Shown here one piece after another: positions 1-8,812 of a DNA stretch of 64,000 nucleotides. A program made the translations under genes and the position numbers. The DNA is from Paenibacillus aceris (lineage in GTDB: Bacteria > Bacillota > Bacilli > Paenibacillales > NBRC-103111): positions 434,001 to 498,000 of the forward strand of contig NZ_JAGGKV010000004.1 of NCBI RefSeq assembly GCF_017874035.1, in the 5' to 3' direction. Under the pieces are notes generated by a model. It did no database searches and was not told where the DNA came from. It was given only the letters and a program-made list of their open reading frames with translations. Positions within the stretch are counted from its first letter, which is position 1. Each line of letters starts with the position of its first letter.

Positions 1-673
1 AGCCTTAAAAAATCCCCCATTTTATTTATCTGATCTAATCAAACAGAACATGGAAAAGGGGAACACACCTTTGACAAATGCGCATTCTGTACTTAATCAA
101 TATTATGGAGAAGGTCAAGACGTGTACTTACCTGTATTGGATCAAGACGAAAATGGCCTCATTCACTTGGATGGGGTTGGTGTATTTAAAGAAGACAAAT
201 TACGTCTTTTACTAACCGAGAAAGAATCCCTCCTGCTGAAACTCCTCAAAGATAAATCGAAAACAATGATCGGGTCGTACGAATTTAGGAGAAGAGAAAA
301 TGAACCCATTTATTTTAAGATCTTGTATGGTAAAAGAAATATATCGCATGATCAAAATGACTCTGTAGTCATTTCCTTGAAATTACATATACAACTCAGA
401 GAACTTCCAAAAACAATAAGCTCTGTCAGTAACAGTGATTTGCTCGATCTTAAACATGACATCGAACAACATTTTACAAGCGAAATTAGTGACATGTTGA
501 AAAAATTCCAAATGAATGCCGTGGATCCGATTGGTTTTGGCGAGCTTTATAGAAGCAATCATAGAAATTGGAACGAGCAGGAATATAAAAATAAAACGTA
601 CCCTAACATCAAATTTGAAGTGAATTCAGAGATTATTATTTCTCAGTCGGGAGTTGGCGTTGGTGCAGAATAG
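1..673 (+). CDS. Ger(x)C-family spore germination lipoprotein, C-terminal part
   Basis: C-terminal domain of a GerAC-type protein, the lipoprotein subunit of a germinant receptor in the spore inner membrane. The reading frame is open to the first base of the window (codons begin at base 2), so the N-terminus and lipobox lie outside; the first ATG at 50 is internal. Family features seen are the stretch LPVL..ENGLIHLDGVGVFKEDKL, followed by a predicted helix-rich end with ISDMLKKFQMNAVDPIGFG and the terminal beta segment containing IKFEVNSEI. It overlaps the next gene, a GerAB-type permease, which supports a receptor operon. The fold assignment follows family knowledge; the germinant cannot be read from the sequence. 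Confidence 0.9.
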   Translation, partial: ALKNPPFYLSDLIKQNMEKGNTPLTNAHSVLNQYYGEGQDVYLPVLDQDENGLIHLDGVGVFKEDKLRLLLTEKESLLLKLLKDKSKTMIGSYEFRRRENEPIYFKILYGKRNISHDQNDSVVISLKLHIQLRELPKTISSVSNSDLLDLKHDIEQHFTSEISDMLKKFQMNAVDPIGFGELYRSNHRNWNEQEYKNKTYPNIKFEVNSEIIISQSGVGVGAE

Positions 674-1763
674 CGTGAAGGAAAATTACTTGGTTTCGGG
701 ATTTTTCGTGTTTTTCTTGATTTTTGCTTCACAGTCTGGCATTGGAGGTCTAGGTTCCTCAAATGCAGTGTTTACATACTCGGGTCAGGATGCCTGGATC
801 TCCGTGCTTATTCTGGGTTTAAGCCTTCATTTGATTATTTGGATAATTTATAAGATGCTTAGTAATCCCGCTAAGGACATCATTGACTTACACCAAATGA
901 TTTTCGGGCGTTTCTTGGGTAATACCTTTTCGTTACTTATAATCGGATATTACTTCACCTCAGCCTTATATGTCTTCCGAACCTATATTGACATTGTACA
1001 GGTATGGATATTTCCGTCCATGAGAACTTGGGAATTGGCCGTCTTATTTATTTGTTTGATTTATTATCTTATTTCGGGAGGATTCAGGGTTCTAACCGGT
1101 CTTGCTTTGTTCTCTACAGTAACTGCCTTCCTATTGTTTTCCCTGATCTATTTCCCGATTAAACTTGGAAACCTCAATTATTTAATGCCGGTATGGAATC
1201 ACACTGTTCCCGAACTGCTAAAGGCTTCTAAAGTTTCTTACGGTGCATTTATTGGATTTGAAGCGCTTCTCGTTTACTTCCCTTTTATAAAATCAGTTGA
1301 AAAGCAAGCGAAATGGGCCCATTTAGGTATATTGATCAATACGCTTCAATTCGTTGCATTAACCATTTCCAGCCTGCTATATTACAGTCAGGGATTGCTA
1401 AGAAATACGCTCTATCCGCTTTTAGGCATAACCAAAATTATTGAGTTTGAATTCGTAGAAAGAATCGAATTAATATTTATATTTTGCTGGCTTATTATGT
1501 TTATTCCGTCACTTTGCATTTCAATCTGGAGCTGTACGAGAATTTTGAAGAGAGTCACGCCTCTCAAACCCCGAGCATCGTTAGTTTGGATTCTAACCAT
1601 ATTCTTCATTATTGTTGTTCAATTCAACGATAAGTTTAAAGTTGACGCGTTAGGAAAATTCACCATTAATATTGGGATATATTTTGTGTTCGCCTACATC
1701 CCATTACTTTTTATTCTTTACTTAATCCAGAATAAAAGAAAAGCTAACTTGAATGTAGTTTAA
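660..1763 (+). CDS. GerAB-type spore germination permease
   Basis: Integral membrane subunit of a germinant receptor, APC-superfamily fold (Spore_permease family). About 367 residues with roughly ten hydrophobic helices and the typical N-terminal segment FFLIFASQSGIGGL. The 5' end overlaps the end of the upstream GerC-type gene. The GGGAG at 649-653 favours TTG 660 (spacing 6) or GTG 663 (spacing 9) over the TTG at 654, which abuts the ribosome site. The gene ends just before a strong terminator, so it is the last gene of the operon. No GerAA-type gene is in view and it must lie upstream of the window if the receptor is complete. Confidence 0.88.
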   Translation: MVQNSVKENYLVSGFFVFFLIFASQSGIGGLGSSNAVFTYSGQDAWISVLILGLSLHLIIWIIYKMLSNPAKDIIDLHQMIFGRFLGNTFSLLIIGYYFTSALYVFRTYIDIVQVWIFPSMRTWELAVLFICLIYYLISGGFRVLTGLALFSTVTAFLLFSLIYFPIKLGNLNYLMPVWNHTVPELLKASKVSYGAFIGFEALLVYFPFIKSVEKQAKWAHLGILINTLQFVALTISSLLYYSQGLLRNTLYPLLGITKIIEFEFVERIELIFIFCWLIMFIPSLCISIWSCTRILKRVTPLKPRASLVWILTIFFIIVVQFNDKFKVDALGKFTINIGIYFVFAYIPLLFILYLIQNKRKANLNVV

Positions 1764-1780
1764 TTCCTATAACTAGAAAA

Positions 1781-1828
1781 CAGCGCCTATACGTCTCGAA
1801 CTTTCGACGCGCAGGCGCTGTATTTCTT
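1781..1828 (+). terminator. Rho-independent terminator after the ger operon
   Basis: Perfect 8-bp stem CAGCGCCT (1781-1788) with AGGCGCTG (1813-1820), followed by TATTTCTT. It lies 18 bp after the GerAB-type stop codon. Confidence 0.7.
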
Positions 1829-1931
1829 GAGCCATTATACCGTCCCGTCCTATATCTACCTTATTGACAACGAAAATATATGTGCGGCCCCCGCGGGGTT
1901 AAGAGATCCCGAGCTCTTTACGTTTATAAAA

Positions 1932-2375
1932 TTAAAACGTATTATATACATTTTCACATTCTTTCGCCGTCGGTTCATAGAAACAGTGCTTCTTCCATCG
2001 TCCTACGAGCGGCTGATTATACCAAGTTGGCGGACATGGTCCGGGATTTTCGAACGTTCCTGGACGGAAATACCATAGGGAGAATTTGCCTGGCCAATTC
2101 CGCTCCCCATTCACGGCCCGTTGCGCCAGACGGCGTTCCCTCTCTCTTGCGTTTTGATAGTACATACCATGTTGCAATGCTTCGAACGCATGCGGCTGGT
2201 TGATCATTTGGGGAATTGTCCGTATTCCTTTAAAATCGGAGCAATTCGCTCTTATTCGGTTAATGCCAACATTTCCAACAAGGAGCATGCCCATTTCGCC
2301 TTCGGTCTCAGCTTCAGCTCGAAGCAACCTAGCCAACATATCAATATCCTGTTTCCTAGCTTTTACGACTGCCAT
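1932..2375 (-). CDS. cwlJ: Spore cortex-lytic cell wall hydrolase CwlJ
   Basis: SleB/CwlJ-family hydrolase that degrades spore cortex peptidoglycan during germination. The 147-residue length matches B. subtilis CwlJ (142), and the protein starts directly with the catalytic domain, without the signal peptide and peptidoglycan-binding domain of SleB. Hallmarks are LARLLRAEAE near the N-terminus, with the acidic residues used by the family, GMLLVGNVGINRIRANCSDF, PHAFEAL, FSLWYFRPG and the C-terminal PTAKECENVYNTF. The start is fixed by AAAGAGGTGAG four to five bases before ATG. It is convergent with the ger operon. In Bacillus, CwlJ needs the coat protein GerQ; no gerQ is seen here. Confidence 0.95.
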   Translation of the reverse strand: MAVVKARKQDIDMLARLLRAEAETEGEMGMLLVGNVGINRIRANCSDFKGIRTIPQMINQPHAFEALQHGMYYQNARERERRLAQRAVNGERNWPGKFSLWYFRPGTFENPGPCPPTWYNQPLVGRWKKHCFYEPTAKECENVYNTF

Positions 2376-2429
2376 TTGCTCACCTCTTTAGATTTCTATA
2401 CACATCATATTGTAGGTGAAGCGGATGTG

Positions 2430-2717
2430 TTACTCTGGCAAAATTGTGTGCGATAACAAATAGCCGTTCCACCACACTCTTCTGCCCGTTAATCCAGCCA
2501 GCAAGAGCCGACCATCATCTACCTCATAATACGTGAGCGCCTCCATTCGCAGCCAACCATGCTCATCGAATCGATTATTTTGTTCATCGCGTTTGGCTCT
2601 CTTTCTTATTTGATGAGATTTAAATGGCTGCATACTCGTATCACAATAGCACCTTTTATTCGTATATAATCTGTACAAAGTTGAGATTTTCAGGCGTACT
2701 CGAGCAAATAATAACAT
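2430..2717 (-). CDS. Unassigned short ORF
   Basis: A 95-codon open frame I do not recognise. The first half is basic and looks non-coding, while the second half (EALTYYEVDDGRLLLAG) reads more like a folded protein. There is no convincing ribosome site. It may be a decayed gene fragment or chance. Confidence 0.2.
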   Translation of the reverse strand: MLLFARVRLKISTLYRLYTNKRCYCDTSMQPFKSHQIRKRAKRDEQNNRFDEHGWLRMEALTYYEVDDGRLLLAGLTGRRVWWNGYLLSHTILPE

Positions 2718-2828
2718 TTACATAGACTTAATAATGCGTGGCAATAAAGGGAGAAGTCGATCCATCGTAATCGGATCATCGAAATTCCATTTTCCTTCTA
2801 ATATATGAACGAAATCTTCCCCCAACAT
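2718..2828 (-). CDS. Unassigned 36-residue ORF, possible gene remnant
   Basis: Short frame starting at ATG 2828 behind GAGGGAG and ending at 2718, directly before the start of the 2430-2717 frame. The peptide (EDFVHILEGKWNFDDP, then an LLPLLP segment) has normal protein composition and could be the end of a lost gene. No family is assigned. Confidence 0.25.
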   Translation of the reverse strand: MLGEDFVHILEGKWNFDDPITMDRLLPLLPRIIKSM

Positions 2829-2837
2829 CTCCCTCAT

Positions 2838-2862
2838 TATCGTTTTGCGTTAGCGAAAAGCC
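2838..2862 (+). repeat. Dispersed short hairpin repeat (copy 1)
   Basis: TATCGTTTTGCGTTAGCGA and flank, matching similar elements at 29664, 30465, 31698 and 42414. It lies 11 bp beyond the stop codon of the VOC-family gene on the minus strand. Confidence 0.5.
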
Positions 2863-2872
2863 CCAAAGGAAG

Positions 2873-3295
2873 TTATTTAATTCTCTTCGAAATAGGATGA
2901 TCCTCATTTAACCCTAGCAAATCCCATAGGTTCCCATATAAATCTTTAAATACGGCGACAATTCCATATGATTGTTCTTTAGGCTCTCTAACGAACTCAA
3001 TTCCCTTTGACACCATGTCATTATAATCTCTCCAGAAGTCATCAGTGCTTAAAAATAGAAAAACTCTACCACCCGTCTGGTTTCCAATAAACATATCTTG
3101 TTCCTGTTTCGATGCTTTTGCAAGCAATAATGTGGTACCAACAGAACCTGGTGGAGAAACTACTACCCATCGTTTATCTTGTTCAGGTTGATAGGTATCC
3201 TCAACTAAAGTGAAGTTCAGCTTCTTTGTATAAAAATCTATTGCTTCATCATAATCTTTTACCACAAGAGCGATATGAACAATTGATTGAATCAT
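2873..3295 (-). CDS. VOC-family (glyoxalase/bleomycin-resistance fold) protein
   Basis: Single-module vicinal oxygen chelate protein, 140 residues, with two beta-alpha-beta-beta-beta units. The first begins IVHIALVVKDYDEAIDFYTK, with a metal-ligand-type His at residue 7. The second ends in the family-typical DLYGNLWDLLGL. Function in this superfamily (lyase, dioxygenase, antibiotic sequestration) cannot be told from sequence alone. The start is set by GGGAGGAG six bases before ATG. The gene stands alone, divergent from the ars operon, and one of the dispersed hairpin repeats sits directly behind its stop codon. Confidence 0.85.
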   Translation of the reverse strand: MIQSIVHIALVVKDYDEAIDFYTKKLNFTLVEDTYQPEQDKRWVVVSPPGSVGTTLLLAKASKQEQDMFIGNQTGGRVFLFLSTDDFWRDYNDMVSKGIEFVREPKEQSYGIVAVFKDLYGNLWDLLGLNEDHPISKRIK

Positions 3296-3517
3296 ACTTG
3301 ACTCCTCCCGATAGAGTGAATAATTGTCAACGGATAGTCTTATCTTACCATCTTCCCAGTAGTCAAGTAACCATCACGCAATCCTGCCCGTTAACGCCAC
3401 TGCTTAATCTTCAACTGCAATACTTAAATTGATGCTTCAAAATAACTTTAGTTCTACTACATAAATGAATAACTATTAAAAAGCTTGCCATTCGATTCAG
3501 TGGCATTTACAAAACCT

Positions 3518-3560
3518 TAACTTTTATATATAAGCGAATAATTATATAATCATTTACAAA
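3518..3560 (+). promoter_or_regulatory. Probable ars promoter/operator region
   Basis: AT-rich imperfect inverted repeat (TTATATATAAGCG..AATTATATAA) with TATAAT at 3545-3550, about 85 bp before arsR. ArsR-type repressors bind AT-rich inverted repeats over the promoter. The -35 box is weak, so this is inference. Confidence 0.4.
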
Positions 3561-3631
3561 TGACATCCAGTCAGTTCGACGTGCACGTGACAAAATACAA
3601 AAGAAAGTGATTGAACTCTTAAAAGGCTTGA

Positions 3632-3982
3632 ATGCAGCATGTAAAGGAGCGTGTTATTTTGCCTGAAATTGAAACGTTATCTGATGTATGTAAACTACTC
3701 GGGGACAAAATGAGATTGACGATTCTATCTCTACTCAAAGAACGTGAGTTATGTGTATATGAGATTGTTGAACTCTTACAAACAAGTCAGCCAAATGTGA
3801 GCCAACATATGCGAAAGCTGAAAGCCGGTGGTTTAGTGAAGGAAGCCAAAAAGGGCCAATGGGTTTTTTATTCGTTAAATATTGAGGATAAACCCTTTCT
3901 GAATGAGTTTTTTCAGTACCTGCCTTCCCAAAAAGAAAAAGTGGATGCCATATCATGTGAAGATCTAAACTGTTGCGATTAG
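3632..3982 (+). CDS. arsR: ArsR/SmtB-family arsenic-responsive repressor
   Basis: Small winged-helix repressor, 116 residues from ATG 3632. TTG 3659 is an equally good start, since AAGGAG lies nine bases before it, giving a protein starting [16 protein letters not shown]. The helix-turn-helix is [20 protein letters not shown], and the wing is [14 protein letters not shown]. The alpha-3 metal site is ELCVYE, with one Cys where the classic ELCVCEL has two. Further cysteines lie at the C-terminus (SCEDLNCCD) and may complete a thiol site. It is first in arsR-arsB-arsC and overlaps the ribosome site of arsB, so autoregulation of the operon is expected. Confidence 0.9.
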   Translation: MQHVKERVILPEIETLSDVCKLLGDKMRLTILSLLKERELCVYEIVELLQTSQPNVSQHMRKLKAGGLVKEAKKGQWVFYSLNIEDKPFLNEFFQYLPSQKEKVDAISCEDLNCCD

Positions 3983-3990
3983 GAGGAACC

Positions 3991-5403
3991 ATGACTTACA
4001 TTGCGGTAATTATTTTTCTGCTTACATTAACTTTTGTTATTTGGCAGCCTAAGGGTCTCAACATTGGATGGTCTGCTTCTGCTGGCGCAATCCTTGCCCT
4101 CGTCTTCCAAGTCGTGTCTTTCCACGATGTACTGACGGTTACATCCATCGTTTGGAATGCTACGCTCGCTTTCGTCGCAATTATTCTCATTTCCTTAATC
4201 TTAGATAATATCGGATTTTTTGAATGGGCTGCCTTGCATATGGCGCGAATTGCGAAAGGAAACGGTCGGCTCATGTTTGTATACGTCATTTTATTAGGCG
4301 CGGCAGTTGCCGCATTTTTTGCGAATGATGGTGCAGCGTTAATTCTAACGCCGATTGTATTGGCAATGGTTCGGGCGTTGAAGCTGCCAGACAAAATGAT
4401 TTTGCCTTTCATCATGGCAAGTGGCTTCATCGCAGATACAACTTCTTTGCCTTTGATTGTCAGCAACTTAGTGAACATCGTATCGGCGGACTTCTTTGGC
4501 ATCGACTTTGTCACTTATGCAAGCCGCATGATTGTTACGAGCCTGTTTTCATTAGCAGCAAGTCTGGCGGTTTTGTACTTTTTCTTCAAAAAGGACATTC
4601 CAACGAATTACGACTTGAAACAATTAAAGCAACCTTCGAATGCCATCAAAGATCTTAAGCTATTCAAAATGTCGTGGGTTATCCTTTGCATCCTTCTCGT
4701 CGCGTATGTAAGCAGCGGATTTATTAAAATTCCTGTTTCCATCATCGCAGGTGTCGTTGCATTGGTCTTCATTTTAATGGCCAGGTCCAGTAAAGTGATC
4801 GAAACAAAACGAGTGATTAAAGATGCTCCTTGGGCGGTTGTTATCTTCTCTATCGGCATGTATGTCGTCGTTTATGGCCTTAAAAACGTCGGTCTAACCG
4901 ATGCTCTAGGAAAAGTGGTTGAGAACTTAGTAGGACAAGGATTATTTGTTGCAACAGTAGGAATGGGCTTCTTGTCTGCTATTTTGTCCTCCATCATGAA
5001 TAACATGCCGACAGTTATGATTGATGCACTAGCCATCAAAGGTACAAATACAGACGGTATTCTTCGAGAAGCTCTAATTTACGCCAACATTGTCGGAAGC
5101 GATCTTGGACCTAAGATAACACCGATTGGATCACTCGCAACGCTTTTATGGCTTCATGTTCTATCTACAAAAGGTGTAAAAATCACATGGGGCAATTATT
5201 TTAAGACAGGTATCATTCTTACTATCCCAACGCTCTTAATTACTCTTACTGGGCTTTATTTATGGCTTCACATTATTAATACAACAAGTATGAATATTTG
5301 GTTGTTAATTGTTGCGATCGCAGTACTTGTGGTAGTTGCCATGCTGATCATAAAAGCCATTTTATGGACAAAACAAATGAAAAGAGGACATCAAGGTGTT
5401 TAA
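3991..5403 (+). CDS. arsB: ArsB-type arsenite/antimonite efflux permease
   Basis: Membrane pump of the ArsB/NhaD-like ion transporter superfamily that expels As(III) reduced by ArsC. About 470 residues and some twelve hydrophobic segments. ArsB features are [18 protein letters not shown] near residues 105-125, the pseudo-symmetric [12 protein letters not shown] near residue 340, and [19 protein letters not shown] near residue 375. The start is ATG 3991 because GGAGG overlaps the arsR stop codon five bases before it; the open frame extends six codons further upstream but has no ribosome site there. It lies between arsR and arsC. The C-terminus carries an extra hydrophobic segment and a short basic tail. 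Confidence 0.93.
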   Translation: MTYIAVIIFLLTLTFVIWQPKGLNIGWSASAGAILALVFQVVSFHDVLTVTSIVWNATLAFVAIILISLILDNIGFFEWAALHMARIAKGNGRLMFVYVILLGAAVAAFFANDGAALILTPIVLAMVRALKLPDKMILPFIMASGFIADTTSLPLIVSNLVNIVSADFFGIDFVTYASRMIVTSLFSLAASLAVLYFFFKKDIPTNYDLKQLKQPSNAIKDLKLFKMSWVILCILLVAYVSSGFIKIPVSIIAGVVALVFILMARSSKVIETKRVIKDAPWAVVIFSIGMYVVVYGLKNVGLTDALGKVVENLVGQGLFVATVGMGFLSAILSSIMNNMPTVMIDALAIKGTNTDGILREALIYANIVGSDLGPKITPIGSLATLLWLHVLSTKGVKITWGNYFKTGIILTIPTLLITLTGLYLWLHIINTTSMNIWLLIVAIAVLVVVAMLIIKAILWTKQMKRGHQGV

Positions 5404-5438
5404 ACCTGAATGATCCCACTAAAAGGAGAAATGAAACC

Positions 5439-5867
5439 ATGGATAACAAAAAACGTTTAGTTTATTTTCTTTGCACAGGTAACTCTTGCCGCAGCCAAAT
5501 CGCTGATGGATATTTAAAAGCTTTAGGCGGGGATAAATACGAAGTAAAAAGTGCTGGTTTGGAAGCCCACGGATTAAATCCACGTGCAGTTGCAACTATG
5601 AAAGAAGATGGTATTGACATCTCGAACCATACATCCGATGTAATCGATCCAGAGGTTTTGGCTCAAGCTGATTACATCATTACTTTATGCGGTCATGCAA
5701 ACGACAACTGCCCAGTTGTTCGAAATGATAAAGCTGAAAGATGGCACTGGGGATTTGACGATCCTGCGAAAGCAACTGGGACGGAAGAAGAAATTACCGC
5801 CAAATTCCGTGAAGTGCGCGAATCCATTAAGAGCCGAATTGATCAATTCGTCAAAGAAGGCAAGTAA
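5439..5867 (+). CDS. arsC: Thioredoxin-coupled arsenate reductase ArsC
   Basis: Low-molecular-weight phosphatase-fold arsenate reductase, 142 residues. It reduces As(V) to As(III) by a cascade of thiols and is recycled by thioredoxin. Catalytic features are the P-loop CTGNSCRS (Cys12, Arg18), the Cys84/Cys91 pair in LCGHANDNC, and the Asp of WGFDDP as general acid. The start is ATG 5439 behind AAAGGAG. The same frame is open back to 5298 inside arsB but encodes a cysteine-rich nonsense leader there. It is the last intact gene of the ars operon. Confidence 0.95.
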   Translation: MDNKKRLVYFLCTGNSCRSQIADGYLKALGGDKYEVKSAGLEAHGLNPRAVATMKEDGIDISNHTSDVIDPEVLAQADYIITLCGHANDNCPVVRNDKAERWHWGFDDPAKATGTEEEITAKFREVRESIKSRIDQFVKEGK

Positions 5868-5880
5868 GCTAATCAATAGA

Positions 5881-6025
5881 ATGCACGTTGCGGTTAACTG
5901 TTCAGACCTTCAGAAGTCGCTTGTTTTTTACCGTGCTTTCTTTGGCAGGAGCCTTCTAAATTCAAGGACAATGCTGGCTTTGCTTCAGGGAAGGGGCCTC
6001 CCTGGTAATTTTCTTTCACACAATA
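5881..6025 (+). pseudogene. Broken ArsI/CadI-like glyoxalase-fold gene
   Basis: Starting 13 bp after arsC, the frame reads MHVAVNCSDLQKSLVFYRAFFG, the usual start of ArsI/CadI-type VOC proteins (organoarsenical C-As lyase or cadmium-induced protein). The expected continuation EPSKFKDNAGFASGKGPP is present but in frame +2 from base 5946. After that a stop (taa at 6006) and another shift interrupt a trace of the NFSFTQ segment. There is no ribosome site. So this is a frameshifted and truncated remnant. Its position behind arsC matches operons in which an intact arsI or cadI-like gene follows arsC. Confidence 0.7.
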
Positions 6026-6099
6026 ATTATTTTATCTTAAGCTTGATTTAATCTTACATTGTTATTCTAAGAATCAACCCCACTGTTAAAACATAAGGG

Positions 6100-6142
6100 A
6101 AATTGGACTTACAGCCCTAGAAAGCTGTAGGTCTAATTTTCA
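6100..6142 (+). terminator. Terminator of the ars operon
   Basis: Sixteen-base arms at 6100-6115 and 6124-6139 (AAATTGGACTTACAGC with GCTGTAGGTCTAATTT) pair throughout with two G-U wobbles, followed by TCATTT. Confidence 0.6.
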
Positions 6143-6240
6143 TTTACGGATTCAAGGGAAAATAAAAACCGCTCACTCAAACGCTCATCCCAAAAGAATA
6201 CTATGCCAAATCTTGGGAAGGATATAATTCTCCTATTAGT

Positions 6241-6281
6241 ACAGGGAGCAACTGCCGCAGCAGCGCTCCCTGTTTGTTTTC
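6241..6281 (+). terminator. Second hairpin terminator
   Basis: ACAGGGAGC (6241-6249) pairs with GCTCCCTGT (6265-6273), followed by TTGTTTTC. No gene lies between this and the previous terminator, so it may be a backup or the relic of a lost gene. Confidence 0.5.
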
Positions 6282-6376
6282 ACTAACGTATGATGCTCTT
6301 TATAAGACAACACATTTACAGTTAATTTTGAAAAATCATCACAGAAAAAAAAGTGTGATATTCCATAATTAATTAA

Positions 6377-6411
6377 AAAACGGAGCCCGCAAACCCGCGG
6401 CGCTCCGTTTT
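6377..6411 (-). terminator. Bidirectional terminator behind the alpha-galactosidase
   Basis: AAAACGGAGC (6377-6386) pairs with GCTCCGTTTT (6402-6411), with A/T runs on both sides. It lies 86 bp past the alpha-galactosidase stop codon on the minus strand. Confidence 0.65.
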
Positions 6412-6496
6412 CATTGTTCCATCATTCATTAGAATTTGAATTAATCCGCAGTGTATTTAGCGGTTTGTTTCACATTTGCTGAGTCTAAACGCATCG

Positions 6497-8689
6497 TTAC
6501 TCGGCGTCCAGCTTAAACCAAATACTAGCATAATCGCCGTCGATCTGCGGTAGATTCAGCCCGTAGTGCAAAAGCCTGTCTCCGCGGTAGCTGGTACCGA
6601 GTTGGCTGACGCGATAATCGAAGTCCGCATTCAGACCGCGAAGCTGCAGCCTCCGCAGCGGTGCGTTAGGCTCCGCCAACACCCGAAAATAAAACACGAC
6701 CGCTTTCTTCTTATCTTCCGAAACGAACATCCAAGCCGTTTCATTTCCGGTAAACGGACTTTTTAACCGATACAAATCGCCGCTCTGAACAAGCCCGCGA
6801 AGCTCTTTATAATCGCTCACTTGCCGCTTTATGACCGCTTTCTCTTCCTCAGATAGCTTTGTCAGGTCCAGCTCATATCCGAAGTTGCCGGACATTGCCA
6901 CGTCGCCCCTGGTCCTGAGCGGCGTGATGCGGCCCACTTGATGATTCGGTACCGCGGAAACGTGCGAACCCATCGCGCTGACCGGGTAGACGATGCTGGT
7001 TCCGTATTGGATTTTGAGCCTTTCGACAGCGTCCGTATCGTCGCTTGTCCACGTCTGCGGCATATAGTAGAGCATTCCCGGATCGAACCTGCCTCCTCCG
7101 CCGGAGCAGCTCTCGAAAAGGATGTGCGGAAATGATCCGCTCAGCTTCTCCAGCAGCCCATAAAGCCCCAACATATACCGATGCGCTACTTCGGATTGGC
7201 GTTCCGCCGGCAGTGCAGCGGAACCAATCTCCGTCATATTACGGTTCATATCCCATTTGACATAGGTGACGGGGACGGTTCGGAAGATGTCGCTAAGCGC
7301 GTCAAAAATATACTCCCTGACATCTTGTCTGGAATAGTCGAGAACGAGTTGGCACCGTCCTTCCGTTCTGCGCCGCTCCGGCACGTGCAGGCACCAGTCC
7401 GGGTGAAGGCGATACAGTTCGCTCTCAGGTGATATCATCTCCGGCTCAAACCATAGACCGAACTGAAGCCCAAGCTTATTGACACGCACAGCCAAATCTT
7501 CCAGGCCGTTCGGCAGCTTTTTGCGGTCGACCGTCCAATCTCCAAGAGAAGTCGTATCGTTATCGCGTTTGCCGAACCAGCCGTCATCGAGCACGAACAA
7601 TTCAATCCCAAGCTCAGCGGCTTCGCCAGCGATCGCTTCAATTTTGTCAGCGTTGAAATCAAAGTATGTCGCTTCCCAATTATTCACCAGAATCGGCCGT
7701 TCCTTATCGCGATGAACCCCTCGGCACAGCCTTGTACGGTACAGCTTATGGTACGTTCTCGACATGCCTCCTAAGCCTTCGGACGAATAGACAAGCACCG
7801 CTTCCGGCGTTTGGAACGACTCTCCCGGCCCTAGCAGCCAAGCGAAATCAAACGGATTAATGCCGATCGACACACGCACCGTAGCGAACTGATCCACCTC
7901 GGCTTGTGCAGCGAAATTACCGCTATATACGAGACTGAACCCGTACACATCCCCCTGCTCTTCGCCTGCGTCCGGCCGGAGCAAGGCGATGAACGGATTC
8001 GCCTGATGGCTGCTGGAGCCGCGACGGCTCTCAATTTTTGTAGTGACACCCATTTTGAGATGACTTCTTTGCACGTGCCTTTCCCTTACCCAAGCGCCTG
8101 TTAAAACCAAACAGTCGTACTCGGCATCAGCAAAGTCGACACTTGCGCTCAAGGCGCTGCGTAGATTCAGCGCTTGCTGCCCTTTATTGACAAAACGTAC
8201 GGATCGTGTAATGGCACTAAACGCTTCAAAAACCGTGTAGCTGATAATAACCAGCAAGCCGGAATACGCGTCGGTCAGCTCCAGCTCCAGTGTCATCGCT
8301 TCTTGTTCCGACTCGGCGTAGACAGCCGGCAGCCCATCCAACGCTGGTTTCCCCCTTACGATTCGGTGCGTTCTATATAACAGCTCTGTAATTCGGCTCC
8401 CATCCTGCAGCTGTACCTGATAAGCCGGATGGCGAAAATCGCTAGTACCATACTGCGGATATTCCTGCGGCAATGTATCGAGCGAGATTCTCCTGTCGTC
8501 CGGCACCGGATTAGGGCTGAACGAGCATCGCTCCTGCAACATCAGAAAATCGTCCAAGTTCCCATCCTGATCCAGTCTCTTTCCCCAGTATGCATGAGAC
8601 GGATATCCGTTCACCAGTTGAATGATGTAACTCATATCCTTAGACTGCAGATGGAACATCTGCTTATTTTCGTTGTAATAGATATTCAT
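6497..8689 (-). CDS. Alpha-galactosidase, GH36
   Basis: Retaining GH36 enzyme that removes terminal alpha-galactose from raffinose-family sugars, melibiose or galacto-oligosaccharides. The 730 residues match the Geobacillus AgaA type (about 729). An N-terminal beta-supersandwich (about 1-330) is followed by the TIM barrel, with ILVNNWEATYFDF, LFVLDDGWFGKRD and GLWFEPEMISP. The nucleophile is Asp480 in VKWDMNR and the acid/base is Asp550 in TWTSDDTDA. There is no signal peptide, so it is cytoplasmic. The start is preceded by GGGAGAAG. It is the last gene of the galactoside operon, separated from lacZ by a terminator-like hairpin, so expression may be lower than lacZ. Confidence 0.95.
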   Translation of the reverse strand: MNIYYNENKQMFHLQSKDMSYIIQLVNGYPSHAYWGKRLDQDGNLDDFLMLQERCSFSPNPVPDDRRISLDTLPQEYPQYGTSDFRHPAYQVQLQDGSRITELLYRTHRIVRGKPALDGLPAVYAESEQEAMTLELELTDAYSGLLVIISYTVFEAFSAITRSVRFVNKGQQALNLRSALSASVDFADAEYDCLVLTGAWVRERHVQRSHLKMGVTTKIESRRGSSSHQANPFIALLRPDAGEEQGDVYGFSLVYSGNFAAQAEVDQFATVRVSIGINPFDFAWLLGPGESFQTPEAVLVYSSEGLGGMSRTYHKLYRTRLCRGVHRDKERPILVNNWEATYFDFNADKIEAIAGEAAELGIELFVLDDGWFGKRDNDTTSLGDWTVDRKKLPNGLEDLAVRVNKLGLQFGLWFEPEMISPESELYRLHPDWCLHVPERRRTEGRCQLVLDYSRQDVREYIFDALSDIFRTVPVTYVKWDMNRNMTEIGSAALPAERQSEVAHRYMLGLYGLLEKLSGSFPHILFESCSGGGGRFDPGMLYYMPQTWTSDDTDAVERLKIQYGTSIVYPVSAMGSHVSAVPNHQVGRITPLRTRGDVAMSGNFGYELDLTKLSEEEKAVIKRQVSDYKELRGLVQSGDLYRLKSPFTGNETAWMFVSEDKKKAVVFYFRVLAEPNAPLRRLQLRGLNADFDYRVSQLGTSYRGDRLLHYGLNLPQIDGDYASIWFKLDAE

Positions 8690-8750
8690 AGTGCTTCTCC
8701 CTCACTCCGATTACGATATAGATTCTCCTCAAATGGGCTATGGTGAAAGG

Positions 8751-8799
8751 AAAAGAGCGAGATGGGTGGGGAATCTAACCCCCTAGTCTCGCTCTTTTT
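8751..8799 (-). terminator. Hairpin between lacZ and the alpha-galactosidase gene
   Basis: AAAAGAGCGAGA (8751-8762) pairs with TCTCGCTCTTTT, with a T run on the minus strand. It can end lacZ transcripts, with partial read-through into the GH36 gene. Confidence 0.6.
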
Positions 8800-8812
8800 A
8801 ACTCGATGCCTG

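Noticed and set aside
1880-2203. Plus-strand frames opposite cwlJ
   Set aside because: Antisense to a clear CwlJ protein; no protein-like features.
3996-4514. 172-codon minus-strand frame inside arsB
   Set aside because: Antisense to conserved membrane segments of arsB and rich in Lys, Ala and Ile as expected for a mirror frame.
5298-5438. 47-codon N-terminal extension of arsC
   Set aside because: Lies inside the arsB coding end; the ribosome site and ArsC homology both begin at ATG 5439.
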